A DNA stretch of 64,000 nt from Comamonas sp. (GCA_031277805.1 JAITLR010000009.1:744001-808000), one strand, 5' to 3'; positions 35,124 to 43,279 are shown, counted from the stretch's first letter. Notes: a model not told the origin generated them from the sequence alone. Numbers and translations: made by a program.

Positions 35124-35765
35124 ATGCACGCCACGCGCATCATTGCCATCCGGCACGGAGAGACAACCTGGAATGTCGATGGCCGCATCCAGGGGCATCT
35201 GGATATCCCTTTGAACGATACCGGCCTGTGGCAGGCCGAGCAGGCCGCCCGCGCCCTGGCCGATGAAAGCATTGCCGCCATCTACAGCAGCGACCTGCTG
35301 CGCGCCCATGTCACGGCCCAGGCCATTGCCCGCAGCTCGGGCGCTCCGCTGCACACCGATGCGGGCCTGCGCGAACGCTGCTTTGGCGACTTTCAGGGAC
35401 GCACCTTCAAGGATGTAGAGGCCAGCCAGCCCGAGGATGCCCAGCTCTGGCGCACCCGCAACCCCACCTATGCCCCACCCGGCGGCGGTGATTCGCTGCT
35501 GGTGCTGCGCGAGCGTATCTCCAGCACCGTCGACCGCATTGCCAGCCAGCATGAGGGCGAGCAGATCGTGCTGGTCGCCCATGGCGGCGTGATGGATGTG
35601 CTCTACCGCATGGCCACGCGCCAGGACTTTCAGGCCCCGCGCACCTGGGAACTGACCAATGCCGCCATCAATCGCCTGCTGTGGACACCCGATGGCCTGT
35701 CTTTGGTAGGCTGGGCCGATACCGCACACCTTCAGCAAGGCAGCCGAGATGAAGCACATTCCTGA
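35124..35765 (+). CDS. Histidine phosphatase family protein (GpmB/CobC-like)
   Basis: A 213-residue cytosolic phosphatase of the phosphoglycerate-mutase superfamily. The nucleophile motif IIAIRHGETTWN is at the N-terminus, the second catalytic His is in VLVAHGGVMDVL, and the acid residue is in GLRERCFGDFQGR. The true substrate cannot be told between phosphoglycerate, alpha-ribazole phosphate and others. It overlaps the next gene by 17 bases, so the two are co-translated. Confidence 0.9.
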   Translation: MHATRIIAIRHGETTWNVDGRIQGHLDIPLNDTGLWQAEQAARALADESIAAIYSSDLLRAHVTAQAIARSSGAPLHTDAGLRERCFGDFQGRTFKDVEASQPEDAQLWRTRNPTYAPPGGGDSLLVLRERISSTVDRIASQHEGEQIVLVAHGGVMDVLYRMATRQDFQAPRTWELTNAAINRLLWTPDGLSLVGWADTAHLQQGSRDEAHS

Positions 35766-36933
35766 ACATTTGCAGACCCTGGTCGGACAGGCCGTCAAAC
35801 GCATAGACACCCCCGCCCTGGTCATAGACCTCGACGCCATGGATCGCAACATGGAGCGCATGGCACGCTTTGCCCGGCAGCATGGCGTGCTGTGGCGCCC
35901 ACATGCCAAGCTGCACAAGAGCGCGCATATCGCCCACCTGCTGGAGCAGGCCGGTGCCTGCGGCCACTGCGTGCAAAAGGTCAGCGAAGCCGAAGCCCTG
36001 GCGGAAGGTGGCGTGAACAATATCTTCATCAGCAATGAAGTCATTGCGCCGCTCAAGCTGGCGCGCGTGGCGGCGCTGGCCAAGGCCCTGAGCGCACAGG
36101 GTGGCCGTCTGGCCATTGCCGTGGACTGCGAAGAAGGCATCACACGCCTGGCCCAGGCCATGCAGGGTGCACAGGCAGGCAATGCGGCCATCGACGTGCT
36201 GGTGGAAATCGATGTCGGCCAGAACCGCTGCGGCGTGGAGCCCGGCGAGGCTGCCGTGATGCTGGCCCGCGCCATTCAAGCTCAGCCAACCCTGCGCTTT
36301 GCGGGCCTGCAGGCCTATCACGGCGGGGCCCAGCATCTGCGCACTGCGCAAGAGCGCAAGGTGGCTATCGAGCAGGTGCTCAAGCTGGTCAACCGCACGC
36401 GTCACGAGTTCGACCGCGCCGGCATCGAAATCCCGCTGATCACCGGCGCGGGTACCGGCACCATGGTCAACGAGGCGGTCAGCGGCGTCTATGGCGAAAT
36501 CCAGCCCGGCTCCTTCCTTTTCATGGACGCCGACTACGCCGCCAATCAGCACGATGCAGCCCAGCCCGTTTTCGAGCATGCGCTCTACGTCAAGACCCAG
36601 GTCATGTCGCTGAGCAAAGACCATGCCGTCTGCGATGCAGGCCACAAATCTCATGCAATCGACTCGGGCCTGCCCCGGCTGCATGCCCTGGCGCCCGAGC
36701 ATGCGCTGCGCTTTGCCAATGGCGGCGACGAGCATGGCGTGCTGCACCCAGACGCCGAAGCCGGCAATACCAGTGGCTGGCTGCCCGCGCTAGGCGATAC
36801 GCTGTGGCTGATTCCCGGTCATTGCGACCCCACCGTGAATCTGCACGACCATCTGATCGGCGTGCGCGGCGGGCGCCTCAAGGGCGTGGTCGAGCGCATC
36901 TTCACCGTGGATGGGCGCGGCGCGCTGACCTGA
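35749..36933 (+). CDS. DSD1-family PLP enzyme (D-threonine aldolase / D-3-hydroxyaspartate dehydratase-like)
   Basis: A 394-residue fold-type III PLP enzyme. The Schiff-base Lys is in LWRPHAKLHKSAHI. Other marks are VLVEIDVGQNRCGVEPGE, FAGLQAYHGGAQH, ITGAGTGTM, and the C-terminal metal site LIPGHCDPTVNLHD, with the His and Cys typical of the zinc-dependent family. It acts on a D-beta-hydroxy-amino acid; which one is not resolved. Coupled to the phosphatase gene upstream. Confidence 0.9.
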   Translation: MKHIPEHLQTLVGQAVKRIDTPALVIDLDAMDRNMERMARFARQHGVLWRPHAKLHKSAHIAHLLEQAGACGHCVQKVSEAEALAEGGVNNIFISNEVIAPLKLARVAALAKALSAQGGRLAIAVDCEEGITRLAQAMQGAQAGNAAIDVLVEIDVGQNRCGVEPGEAAVMLARAIQAQPTLRFAGLQAYHGGAQHLRTAQERKVAIEQVLKLVNRTRHEFDRAGIEIPLITGAGTGTMVNEAVSGVYGEIQPGSFLFMDADYAANQHDAAQPVFEHALYVKTQVMSLSKDHAVCDAGHKSHAIDSGLPRLHALAPEHALRFANGGDEHGVLHPDAEAGNTSGWLPALGDTLWLIPGHCDPTVNLHDHLIGVRGGRLKGVVERIFTVDGRGALT

Positions 36934-36942
36934 TCAGGACTT

Positions 36943-37045
36943 ATTCCATTTCTAAATCATCCGATTACTTTGTCGGCTTCGCTCGCCGTGCTGCAGCACT
37001 GTCTTCGCTTCGCCTTCGCGTACTCGAATGATTGATAAACGGAAT
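36943..37045. repeat. Inverted-repeat element of about 103 bp (MITE-like)
   Basis: The outer arms ATTCCATTTCTAAATCATCC and (complement of the right end) ATTCCGTTTATCAATCATTC match at about 17 of 21 positions and continue GATTAC / GAGTAC. The centre is the perfect palindrome GTGCTGCAGCAC (36989-37000). The element begins about nine bases after the PLP enzyme stop. No ORF of its own. Confidence 0.65.
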
Positions 37046-37046
37046 T

Positions 37047-37135
37047 ACGCAAACAAGCCGGGCCGCCGAGGCGGATGCGCAAGAGACATGCCCATAGGAC
37101 AAACGTCTTGCCCGAGCCCGATTTGCGTCAGTCGT
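37047..37135. repeat. Dispersed repeat family C, copy 1
   Basis: Starts ACGCAAACAAG and ends GATTTGCGTCAGTCGT; the ends ACGCAAA / TTTGCGT are inverted. The same two ends enclose a shorter interior at 52321-52382. Confidence 0.6.
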
Positions 37136-37141
37136 ACCGAT

Positions 37142-37570
37142 TCAATCCCAGCAGACGGACAGCACCGCGTAACCGGCCGAAGGCTCGGGCGCATTGCAGG
37201 GCTTGCCATAGGGCCAACCCTCGATGACGCCATCGGCCTCCAGTCCGTCTATCCATGCCTCAGCCTCGGCAGCGCTGGCCGTGGTGAAGATGTGCACGTT
37301 CTCTGCCGGCGGAAAACCCTCGGCAAACAACGGATCGTCCCAGTCGTAATGCAGGCCGACCAGCACGCGCTCCACATCGGGACGCTGTGCAATCTGCGCA
37401 AAACGCGCGTATAGCTCGGCCATGGGCGGGCGACCATAACCCCATTGATTGGGCGCCAGCGATTCCTCGTCGGTATTGCCGTCAAAGAACATCGCATAGT
37501 CCACCACCGGTGGTGGATCGCAGTCCTGCAGCGCGGGATCGGCCAGCAAGGCCTTGAGTTCAGCAAGCAT
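37142..37570 (-). CDS. Hypothetical protein
   Basis: A 142-residue acidic protein with no signal peptide or membrane helix. I do not recognise the family. It has Pro/Asp-rich N-terminal text (DPPPVVDYAMFFDGNTDEES), an alpha/beta-like middle (RVLVGLHYDWDDPLFAEGFP), and a tail VIEGWPYGKPCNAPEPSAGY. Clear coding bias and an ATG with a GGAGAC ribosome site support a real gene. It stands alone between repeats. Confidence 0.65.
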   Translation of the reverse strand: MLAELKALLADPALQDCDPPPVVDYAMFFDGNTDEESLAPNQWGYGRPPMAELYARFAQIAQRPDVERVLVGLHYDWDDPLFAEGFPPAENVHIFTTASAAEAEAWIDGLEADGVIEGWPYGKPCNAPEPSAGYAVLSVCWD

Positions 37571-37620
37571 GAAAGTCTCCTCGATCGGAGACGCAGCTTA
37601 GCGCACCGCTAGCAAACCCA

Positions 37621-37705
37621 TAGTAGCCAGCGCGCGTGGCTGCTTATTCTCAATATCAAACTGCCATAAATCCTGGATGTGCAAAGCGTCAGCAGCTATT
37701 TAATC
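37621..37705. repeat. Family A repeat remnants
   Basis: TAGTAGCCAGCGCGCGTGGC and, further on, GCGTCAGCAGCTATTTAATC, two degraded modules of the family in the spacer between the hypothetical gene and the phosphoribosyltransferase gene. Confidence 0.45.
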
Positions 37706-38459
37706 AGGAGCTCTCTGGCCACCAGCCGTCGGCCCGGCGCTCCATGCGCGGGCAGTCATAGGCTGCGACCACAGGGATGGCGCTGCCATCGGCACGCACC
37801 AGTTTTGGCCGCCACTGCGTGCCCTGGCGCATGGCCACGGCAATGGCGGCCACTTCGGCGCCGCAACGCTCGAGCAGCTTGAGACCGGACACCATGGTCG
37901 TGCCCGAACTCACGGCATCGTCCACCACCAGCACGCGCTTGCCAGTGATCAGACTCAGCTGATTGGGGTCGATATAGAGCAGCTTGCCCTTGCCCGGCGT
38001 GGTGATGGAGCTGACGGGCTCGGAGAGCTCGTCGCGATACCAGTATTTGCGCGAGTAACCAAGCGGCACATAGCGGCTGCGGCCCAGGTGATGCGCCACC
38101 AGCGGTGCAAAGGCCAGGCCCAGCGTGGGCAGACCGACAACCACATCGAAGTCATGCGCCCCGGCGCCTTGCGCCATGTGCTGCGCCAGTTGCTCGACCA
38201 CTTCAATGGAAGCCTGGTTGGCAATCAGCGACGCCACGCAGCGGTCGGGGGCGGAGCCGTCGGCCGTGGGCATGCCGCGCAGCGGCAGCAGCAGATAGCG
38301 GCCGTCGGGCAGCCTGGCCGGATAGCTCTTCGCATAGGGCGGCAGCGGCGACTGGCTCAGATCGGCCTCGGTGACGGTGGCTTGCCAGTAGTCGGTCGTG
38401 GCATCGAAGCCGGGCAGGTTCTGGCCGGAAAGATCGGCCACGGGTGCAATTTCACTCAT
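37704..38459 (-). CDS. Phosphoribosyltransferase family protein
   Basis: A 251-residue protein with the PRPP-binding motif VLVVDDAVSSGTTMVSGLKL, typical of type I phosphoribosyltransferases, plus a hood-like N-terminal region (YPARLPDGRYLLLPLRG) and VVGLPTLGLAFAPLVAHHLG. The acceptor base is not clear; purine salvage is likely. It is last in a three-gene operon after a Bug receptor and an M20 amidohydrolase, with only seven bases before it. Confidence 0.85.
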   Translation of the reverse strand: MSEIAPVADLSGQNLPGFDATTDYWQATVTEADLSQSPLPPYAKSYPARLPDGRYLLLPLRGMPTADGSAPDRCVASLIANQASIEVVEQLAQHMAQGAGAHDFDVVVGLPTLGLAFAPLVAHHLGRSRYVPLGYSRKYWYRDELSEPVSSITTPGKGKLLYIDPNQLSLITGKRVLVVDDAVSSGTTMVSGLKLLERCGAEVAAIAVAMRQGTQWRPKLVRADGSAIPVVAAYDCPRMERRADGWWPESS

Positions 38460-38466
38460 ACAAAAC

Positions 38467-39684
38467 TCAATCGCAGCGCAGATAGCTCTCGGCCAGCCTC
38501 ACCCAGTACGAGGCCGTGACCGGCAGCAGGTTGTCGTTGAAGTCATAGGCCGCGTTATGCACCATGCAACCGCCCTCGCCCATGCCATTGCCGACGATGA
38601 AATAGTTGCCGGGAACCTGGTTCAGCATGATGGCGAAGTCGTCGCTGGCCTGCAGCGGCTGCAGATCGGGAATCAACCATGCTTCGCCGAGGAACTCGCG
38701 GGCTACACCGACTGCGAAATCGGTGGCGGCCTTGTCGTTCATGACGGGCGGGTAGCGCCATTTGTAGTCCACCTCGGCCGTCGCGCGGTGCACGGCGGCC
38801 TGGGCATGGGCCATGGCCGTGATGCGCTCGCGCAGCTGCTGGCGCACCTCGGGGCAGCGCGCGCGAATGGTCACACGCAGCTCGCAGGTTTCCGGAATCA
38901 CATTGGGCGCATCGCCCGCATGGATGGCACCGATGGTGACCACGGCCATGTCGTTGGGATCGACCTCGCGCGAGCGAATGGTCTGCAGCGCCAGCACCAG
39001 ATGCGAGGCCACGACGATAGGGTCCACCGCCACATGGGGCATGGCGCCATGGCCGCCCTTGCCGCAGATGGTGATGATGGCCGTGTCCGAGCTGGAATAC
39101 ATCACGCCCGAGCGAAAGCCGAACTGCCCGGCCGGGTAGCCGGGCTCGTTGTGAAACGCGTAGAGCGCATCGCAGGGAAACAGCTCGAACAGGCCCTGCT
39201 CCACCATCTTCTGCGCGCCGCCATGGCCTTCTTCGGCGGGCTGAAAGATCAGATGGAGCGTGCCCTGTAGCTGGTTCTTGCGCCCGGCCAGCACCCTGGC
39301 TGCTGCCAGCAGCGTGGCCGTGTGCCCGTCGTGGCCGCAGGCATGCATCTTGCCGTCGTGACGACTCGCATAGGGCAGGCCCGTGGTTTCACGAATCGGC
39401 AGCGCATCCATGTCGGCGCGCAGGCCCAGGCGCTTGCCATTCCCGTGATCGCCGCAGCGCAGCGTCCCCACCACACCGGTATCGCCCAGACCGCGATGGA
39501 CCTCGTAGCCCCATTCGGCCAGCCTGGCGGCCACGATGTCACCCGTGCGATGCTCTTCGTAGGCCAGCTCGGGGTGGGCATGCAGATCGTGGCGCAGGGC
39601 CAGCATCTCGGCCGCGATGGCGGCCACTTCGGGCAGCACGGGCGGATGGATCTCGGCATGCACCGGGTTCAGAGGCGCGGCCAT
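38467..39684 (-). CDS. M20-family amidohydrolase (hippurate hydrolase / aminoacylase-like)
   Basis: A 405-residue cytosolic metallo-amidase. It has ACGHDGHTATLLAAARVL, the Glu pair of FQPAEEGHGGAQKMVEQGLF and the dimerisation-domain segment GVMYSSSDTAIITICGKGGHG. Relatives hydrolyse N-acyl amino acids such as hippurate or IAA conjugates. It begins three bases after the Bug receptor stop, which suggests that the receptor captures its N-acylated substrate. Confidence 0.9.
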   Translation of the reverse strand: MAAPLNPVHAEIHPPVLPEVAAIAAEMLALRHDLHAHPELAYEEHRTGDIVAARLAEWGYEVHRGLGDTGVVGTLRCGDHGNGKRLGLRADMDALPIRETTGLPYASRHDGKMHACGHDGHTATLLAAARVLAGRKNQLQGTLHLIFQPAEEGHGGAQKMVEQGLFELFPCDALYAFHNEPGYPAGQFGFRSGVMYSSSDTAIITICGKGGHGAMPHVAVDPIVVASHLVLALQTIRSREVDPNDMAVVTIGAIHAGDAPNVIPETCELRVTIRARCPEVRQQLRERITAMAHAQAAVHRATAEVDYKWRYPPVMNDKAATDFAVGVAREFLGEAWLIPDLQPLQASDDFAIMLNQVPGNYFIVGNGMGEGGCMVHNAAYDFNDNLLPVTASYWVRLAESYLRCD

Positions 39685-39687
39685 GGC

Positions 39688-40674
39688 TTATTCCGCCTGG
39701 ATGTTGGCCGACTTCACGATCTGGGCATAGCCGGCTTTTTCCTTCTTCAGGAACTGGACAAAGCTGGCCTGGGTGCCGGAGCCGGGCGTGGCGCCGCCGT
39801 CTTCCAGGCGCTTGCGCACCTCGGGCATCTTGAGCACGGCATCGAGCTCGGTGGCCAGACGCGTGACCACGGCCTGAGGCGTCTTGGCGGGCACGAACAG
39901 CCCCGTCCAGGTGTTGAGGTCAAAGCCCTTGAGTTCGGCCGTCTCGCCAAAAGTCGGCACGGCGTGGATGGCATCGATGCGCTTGGCCGATGTCACGCCC
40001 AGACCTTCGAGCTTTTTCTGCTGGATCATGGGCACGGCGCTCAAGGTGGTGAGCATGCCCACATCGACCTGACCGCCCATCACGTCGCTGGTGATCTGGG
40101 CGCCGCCGCGGTAGGGCACATGCACCAGCTTGATCTTGGCGCGCTCCTGCAGCATTTCCATGGCCAGATGCAGCATGGTTCCCACGCCCGAGGTGGCATA
40201 GGTCAGCGATCCGGGCTTGGAGCGGGCCAGCGCGATCAGCTCGCTCAGATTGTGCGCCGGCAGGCCGGGACGGGCCACGGCGACCACGGGGGCGATGGTG
40301 GTCAGCCCCACAGGGGTCAGATCCTTTTCGGCGTCGTACTTGACAGCGGAATTCACCAGCTGGGCGATGCTGATGGGGCCGTCAAAGCCCATGAGCAAGG
40401 TGTAGCCGTCGGCCGGAGCCTTGACGGCCTTGCTCACCCCGAGCACACCGCCGGCGCCGGGCACGTTGTCCACCACGATGGACTGGTGCAGGCGCTCGCC
40501 CAGCTTCTGGCCGATCAGGCGGGCCGTGGTGTCCACATTGCCACCGGCGCTGAACGGCACGATCATGGTGATGGGCTTGGCAGCAGGCCAGTCACCGGAA
40601 GCCAGGACGGGAACAGACAGACCAGCCGCCATCAAGGCAGCGGCCGCGACAATAGAGCGACGGAGTGTGGGCAT
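39688..40674 (-). CDS. Bug-family (TctC-like) periplasmic solute-binding protein
   Basis: A 328-residue exported receptor. A signal peptide ends near LSVPVLASGD. It has KPITMIVPFSAGGNVDTTAR, VDNVPGAGGVLGVSKAVKAP and HVPYRGGAQITSDVMGGQV. The ATG at the signal peptide was used; the longest frame adds 21 unlikely residues. First gene of the Bug / M20 / phosphoribosyltransferase operon, so its ligand may be an N-acyl amino acid or related amide. Confidence 0.9.
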   Translation of the reverse strand: MPTLRRSIVAAAALMAAGLSVPVLASGDWPAAKPITMIVPFSAGGNVDTTARLIGQKLGERLHQSIVVDNVPGAGGVLGVSKAVKAPADGYTLLMGFDGPISIAQLVNSAVKYDAEKDLTPVGLTTIAPVVAVARPGLPAHNLSELIALARSKPGSLTYATSGVGTMLHLAMEMLQERAKIKLVHVPYRGGAQITSDVMGGQVDVGMLTTLSAVPMIQQKKLEGLGVTSAKRIDAIHAVPTFGETAELKGFDLNTWTGLFVPAKTPQAVVTRLATELDAVLKMPEVRKRLEDGGATPGSGTQASFVQFLKKEKAGYAQIVKSANIQAE

Positions 40675-40915
40675 GGACAGACAGCAAGTGAGAGGCCATG
40701 CAGAACCAGGGCAATCCGTGACGCAGCATGGCCGCAAAACCGGAGGCAGCGACTGGGCGCCCCTGCGGCAGACGGGCTAGGCCGCTGATTATCCCAGAGG
40801 CCCGATAACGCTGCCATAGCAGGAATTACTTAGCAATTCTGGTTCACCCTAGACTCACTCCCCCCTGCATTTCTAGGGTTCACGCCAGCCCGTGGCCGCC
40901 GGTCATCACCTCAGA

Positions 40916-42742
40916 ATGACTGCCATGCTCTCTCCCAGCCAAGTCATTGTTCTGGCCACGCCGGTGTTTTTTGCACTGATTGCCATCGAATGGATCATCA
41001 GCCTGCGGCGCGGCCGCAATGCCTATGGCCTGGCCGATGCCATCAGCTCGCTGAACCTGGGAGTATTGAGCCAGACCAGCGCCGTCTTCACCAAGCTGTT
41101 GACGCTAGGCATCTATACGGCCGTGGTCAGCCATATCTCGCTGATTCAAGCCGACAGCTTCTGGATGAGCCTGCCGGGCTGGCTCCTGGCCCTGGTCTTC
41201 TATGATTTTTGCTACTACTGGCTGCACCGCATGGGCCATGAGGTGGGTGTGCTCTGGGCTGCCCACGCCGTGCACCATCAAAGCCAGGCCTACAACCTCT
41301 CGACGGCCTTGCGCCAGACCAGCTCGGGCGCACTGCTGGGCTGGGTCTTCTATCTGCCCATGGCGCTGGCCGGCGTGCCGCCGCTGGTGTTCGCCGTGGT
41401 CGGGCTGATTGACCTGCTCTACCAGTTCTGGGTACATACCGAGCAGGTCAAAAAGCTGGGCTGGTTTGACCGCTGGTTCTGCGCACCCAGCAATCACCGC
41501 GTGCACCATGCCGTCAACGACCGCTATCTGGACAAAAACTACGGCGGCATTCTCATCATCTGGGACCGGCTGTTCGGCACCTACAAGACCGAAGATGACG
41601 AGGAGCCCTGCGTCTACGGCACACGAGGGCTGCTGCAAAGCTGGGACCCGCTGTGGGCCAATGCCAGCGTCTACCGCCAGCTCGCGCACGACAGCTGGCA
41701 CGCTCGCAGCTGGCTGGACAAGGCACGCGCCTGGTTCAAGCCACCGGGCTGGCGTCCCGCCGATGTGGCACAGCGCTTTCCCAAGCCGGCCTTCGACCTG
41801 GACCAGCACTGCATCATCTATGCACCACCCATGAGCCGGACACTGCGCTGGTTTGCCGGCCTGCTGTTTGCCACACTGGTGGCGGGCACCTCGGTCTTTC
41901 TCTGGCATGCCGACCAGTCGCCGCTCTCTGCCAACCTGATCTGGTTCGGCGTGCTGCTCACCGGGCAGTGGGCGCTGGGCGCTGCCATGCAGGGCCGCAT
42001 CGGCCTGTGGATGGCGCTGATGCTGCAAAGCGGCGCGCTGGCCGCCGCCACGGCAGCTTTGGGCCTGCAAGAGTGGCACTGGCTGTTCAAACCTGCGACC
42101 ATGATTTTTGCTCTGATTTACATAGCATCTTGCGCAAAATCGTTAAGTATCTCAACGCAAAAATCAAGCAAAAAGCAGACACTGCTGCTGACAGCCGCTA
42201 TTGTTTTTTCACTTTGCGGCGACATCAGCCTGATGCTGGAAGGTCTGTTCATCCCCGGCCTGGTCAGTTTTTTACTGGCTCACCTTTGCTATCTGGCGCT
42301 GTTCAAACAGAATGCGCCCTGGTTCCCCAGCCGCAAAGCCTTGCTGGGGGTTGTCGCCTTCGGCATCGTCATGTACGCCTACCTCTGGAGCCATGGCCTG
42401 CCTGCCGCGCTGCGCCTGCCCGTGGCGGCCTATGTTGGTGTCATTGCGCTGATGGCCGCCCAGGCCTGGGGCCGCTATCAGGTGCTTGGTCACCGCCATG
42501 CACTTCTGGTCGCGCTGGGCGCCAGCTTTTTCATGCTCAGCGACTCGGTGCTGGCCATCAACCGCTTCGCCCAGCCCCTGCCCTGGTCTGCCATCTGGGT
42601 GCTGCTCACCTACTACGCGGCGCAGGCGCTGATCGTGCAAGGTGTTCTGCAGCACGTGAACCACCCATCCGCGGACGCAACCGCACACCAACCGGCCCCG
42701 TTTGAGGATTCGACGAGCATCCTCCAGCCCTCCAAGGGTTGA
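40916..42742 (+). CDS. Fusion of an alkylglycerol-monooxygenase-like domain and a YhhN/TMEM86 lysoplasmalogenase-like domain
   Basis: A 608-residue polytopic membrane protein. Residues 1-300 form a fatty-acid-hydroxylase domain with all His clusters: HRMGH (104-108), HAVHH (117-121) and HRVHH (194-198). YNLSTALRQ, LLYQFWVHTE and LDKNYGGILIIWDRLFGTY are strikingly like animal AGMO (TMEM195), the pterin-dependent ether-lipid monooxygenase. Residues 388-580 are YhhN/TMEM86-like: KPATMIFALIYIA, FSLCGDISLMLEG, FLLAHLCYL and GASFFMLSDSVLAINRF. TMEM86 proteins cleave the vinyl-ether bond of lysoplasmalogens. A combined role in ether-lipid breakdown is inferred. A low-GC patch at the junction resembles a family A repeat. 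The ATG three codons on is also possible. Confidence 0.85.
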   Translation: MTAMLSPSQVIVLATPVFFALIAIEWIISLRRGRNAYGLADAISSLNLGVLSQTSAVFTKLLTLGIYTAVVSHISLIQADSFWMSLPGWLLALVFYDFCYYWLHRMGHEVGVLWAAHAVHHQSQAYNLSTALRQTSSGALLGWVFYLPMALAGVPPLVFAVVGLIDLLYQFWVHTEQVKKLGWFDRWFCAPSNHRVHHAVNDRYLDKNYGGILIIWDRLFGTYKTEDDEEPCVYGTRGLLQSWDPLWANASVYRQLAHDSWHARSWLDKARAWFKPPGWRPADVAQRFPKPAFDLDQHCIIYAPPMSRTLRWFAGLLFATLVAGTSVFLWHADQSPLSANLIWFGVLLTGQWALGAAMQGRIGLWMALMLQSGALAAATAALGLQEWHWLFKPATMIFALIYIASCAKSLSISTQKSSKKQTLLLTAAIVFSLCGDISLMLEGLFIPGLVSFLLAHLCYLALFKQNAPWFPSRKALLGVVAFGIVMYAYLWSHGLPAALRLPVAAYVGVIALMAAQAWGRYQVLGHRHALLVALGASFFMLSDSVLAINRFAQPLPWSAIWVLLTYYAAQALIVQGVLQHVNHPSADATAHQPAPFEDSTSILQPSKG

Positions 42743-42767
42743 CCCTAGGCCGTTAAACGGCGACAAT
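42739..42767 (+). promoter_or_regulatory. Sigma70 promoter of the mgtC leader
   Basis: TTGACC (-35, overlapping the stop codon of the fusion gene) and GACAAT (-10) are separated by exactly 17 bases. The predicted start point is near 42774, about 1.3 kb before mgtC. Confidence 0.65.
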
Positions 42768-42796
42768 AGAGGGATCGCAATATCAGGAGTCCCCAC

Positions 42797-42862
42797 GTGG
42801 ACAGTGCCAGTTCAACCAGTGATTTATCGCCAGCCGCAATGGCTGCGAAGCTGGCCGACTGA
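42797..42862 (+). CDS. mgtC leader small ORF 1 (21 codons)
   Basis: A GTG-started frame preceded by AGGAG at eight bases. The product opens VDSASSTSDLSP and ends AAMAAKLAD: Ser/Ala-rich and neutral to acidic. It is the first ORF downstream of the predicted promoter and is followed three bases later by a hairpin. It could be a leader peptide whose translation sets the folding of the RNA. Too short for family assignment. Confidence 0.5.
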   Translation: MDSASSTSDLSPAAMAAKLAD

Positions 42863-42864
42863 CA

Positions 42865-42885
42865 GACTCCCCAGGATCGGGAGTC
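42865..42885 (+). promoter_or_regulatory. Hairpin after leader ORF 1
   Basis: GACTCCC / GGGAGTC, a perfect 7-bp stem around CAGGATC, two bases after the stop codon of the 21-codon ORF. No T-run follows, so it is not a terminator on its own. Confidence 0.5.
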
Positions 42886-43084
42886 GTCATCGACCAACCC
42901 GCTCCATGCCTTGTGCGCCCACCCATATCGCCAATCGCTTGCCAGCCCTGCTGACGCCAAGCCGTTTGCGGTATGTGTGCATCACTGAAAAATCGACCTC
43001 TGTTGCCAGGCTCTTCAGCGCCTGCCGACGGACATGTTGAGAACTCGTGCGTTCCGTTCCTGCTCGATGAGAAAGGAGTACGCC

Positions 43085-43279
43085 ATGCGCCACCAACTCA
43101 AGCACCTCATGTGCCAGTTCCGCCGCCAGGGATCGGCCCAGCCCTTGCCTGTCTGCCCGCCTTCGCATACGCCTCAGGCGCTGGAGCAAGCCACAGAACT
43201 CGACGCCCGGACCAGCTGGCCCACGCATCGCATCCGCAGCTTTTTGCTGACTCAGCGCCCGCGCCACGGCACGAACTGA
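43085..43279 (+). CDS. mgtC leader small ORF 2 (64 codons)
   Basis: Starts at ATG six bases after AAAGGAG. The product is basic, with a Pro-rich part (AQPLPVCPPSHTPQ) and an Arg-rich end (THRIRSFLLTQRPRHG). Not recognised. Its stop lies seven bases before an intrinsic terminator, so ribosome position at the end of this ORF could affect terminator folding. Pro-rich leader ORFs are known in the Salmonella mgtC leader. Confidence 0.5.
   Translation: MRHQLKHLMCQFRRQGSAQPLPVCPPSHTPQALEQATELDARTSWPTHRIRSFLLTQRPRHGTN

Noticed and set aside
42906..43040. A 44-codon frame between leader ORFs 1 and 2 of the mgtC leader
   Set aside because: It has no ribosome-binding site before its ATG and no recognisable sequence pattern, unlike the other four leader ORFs.
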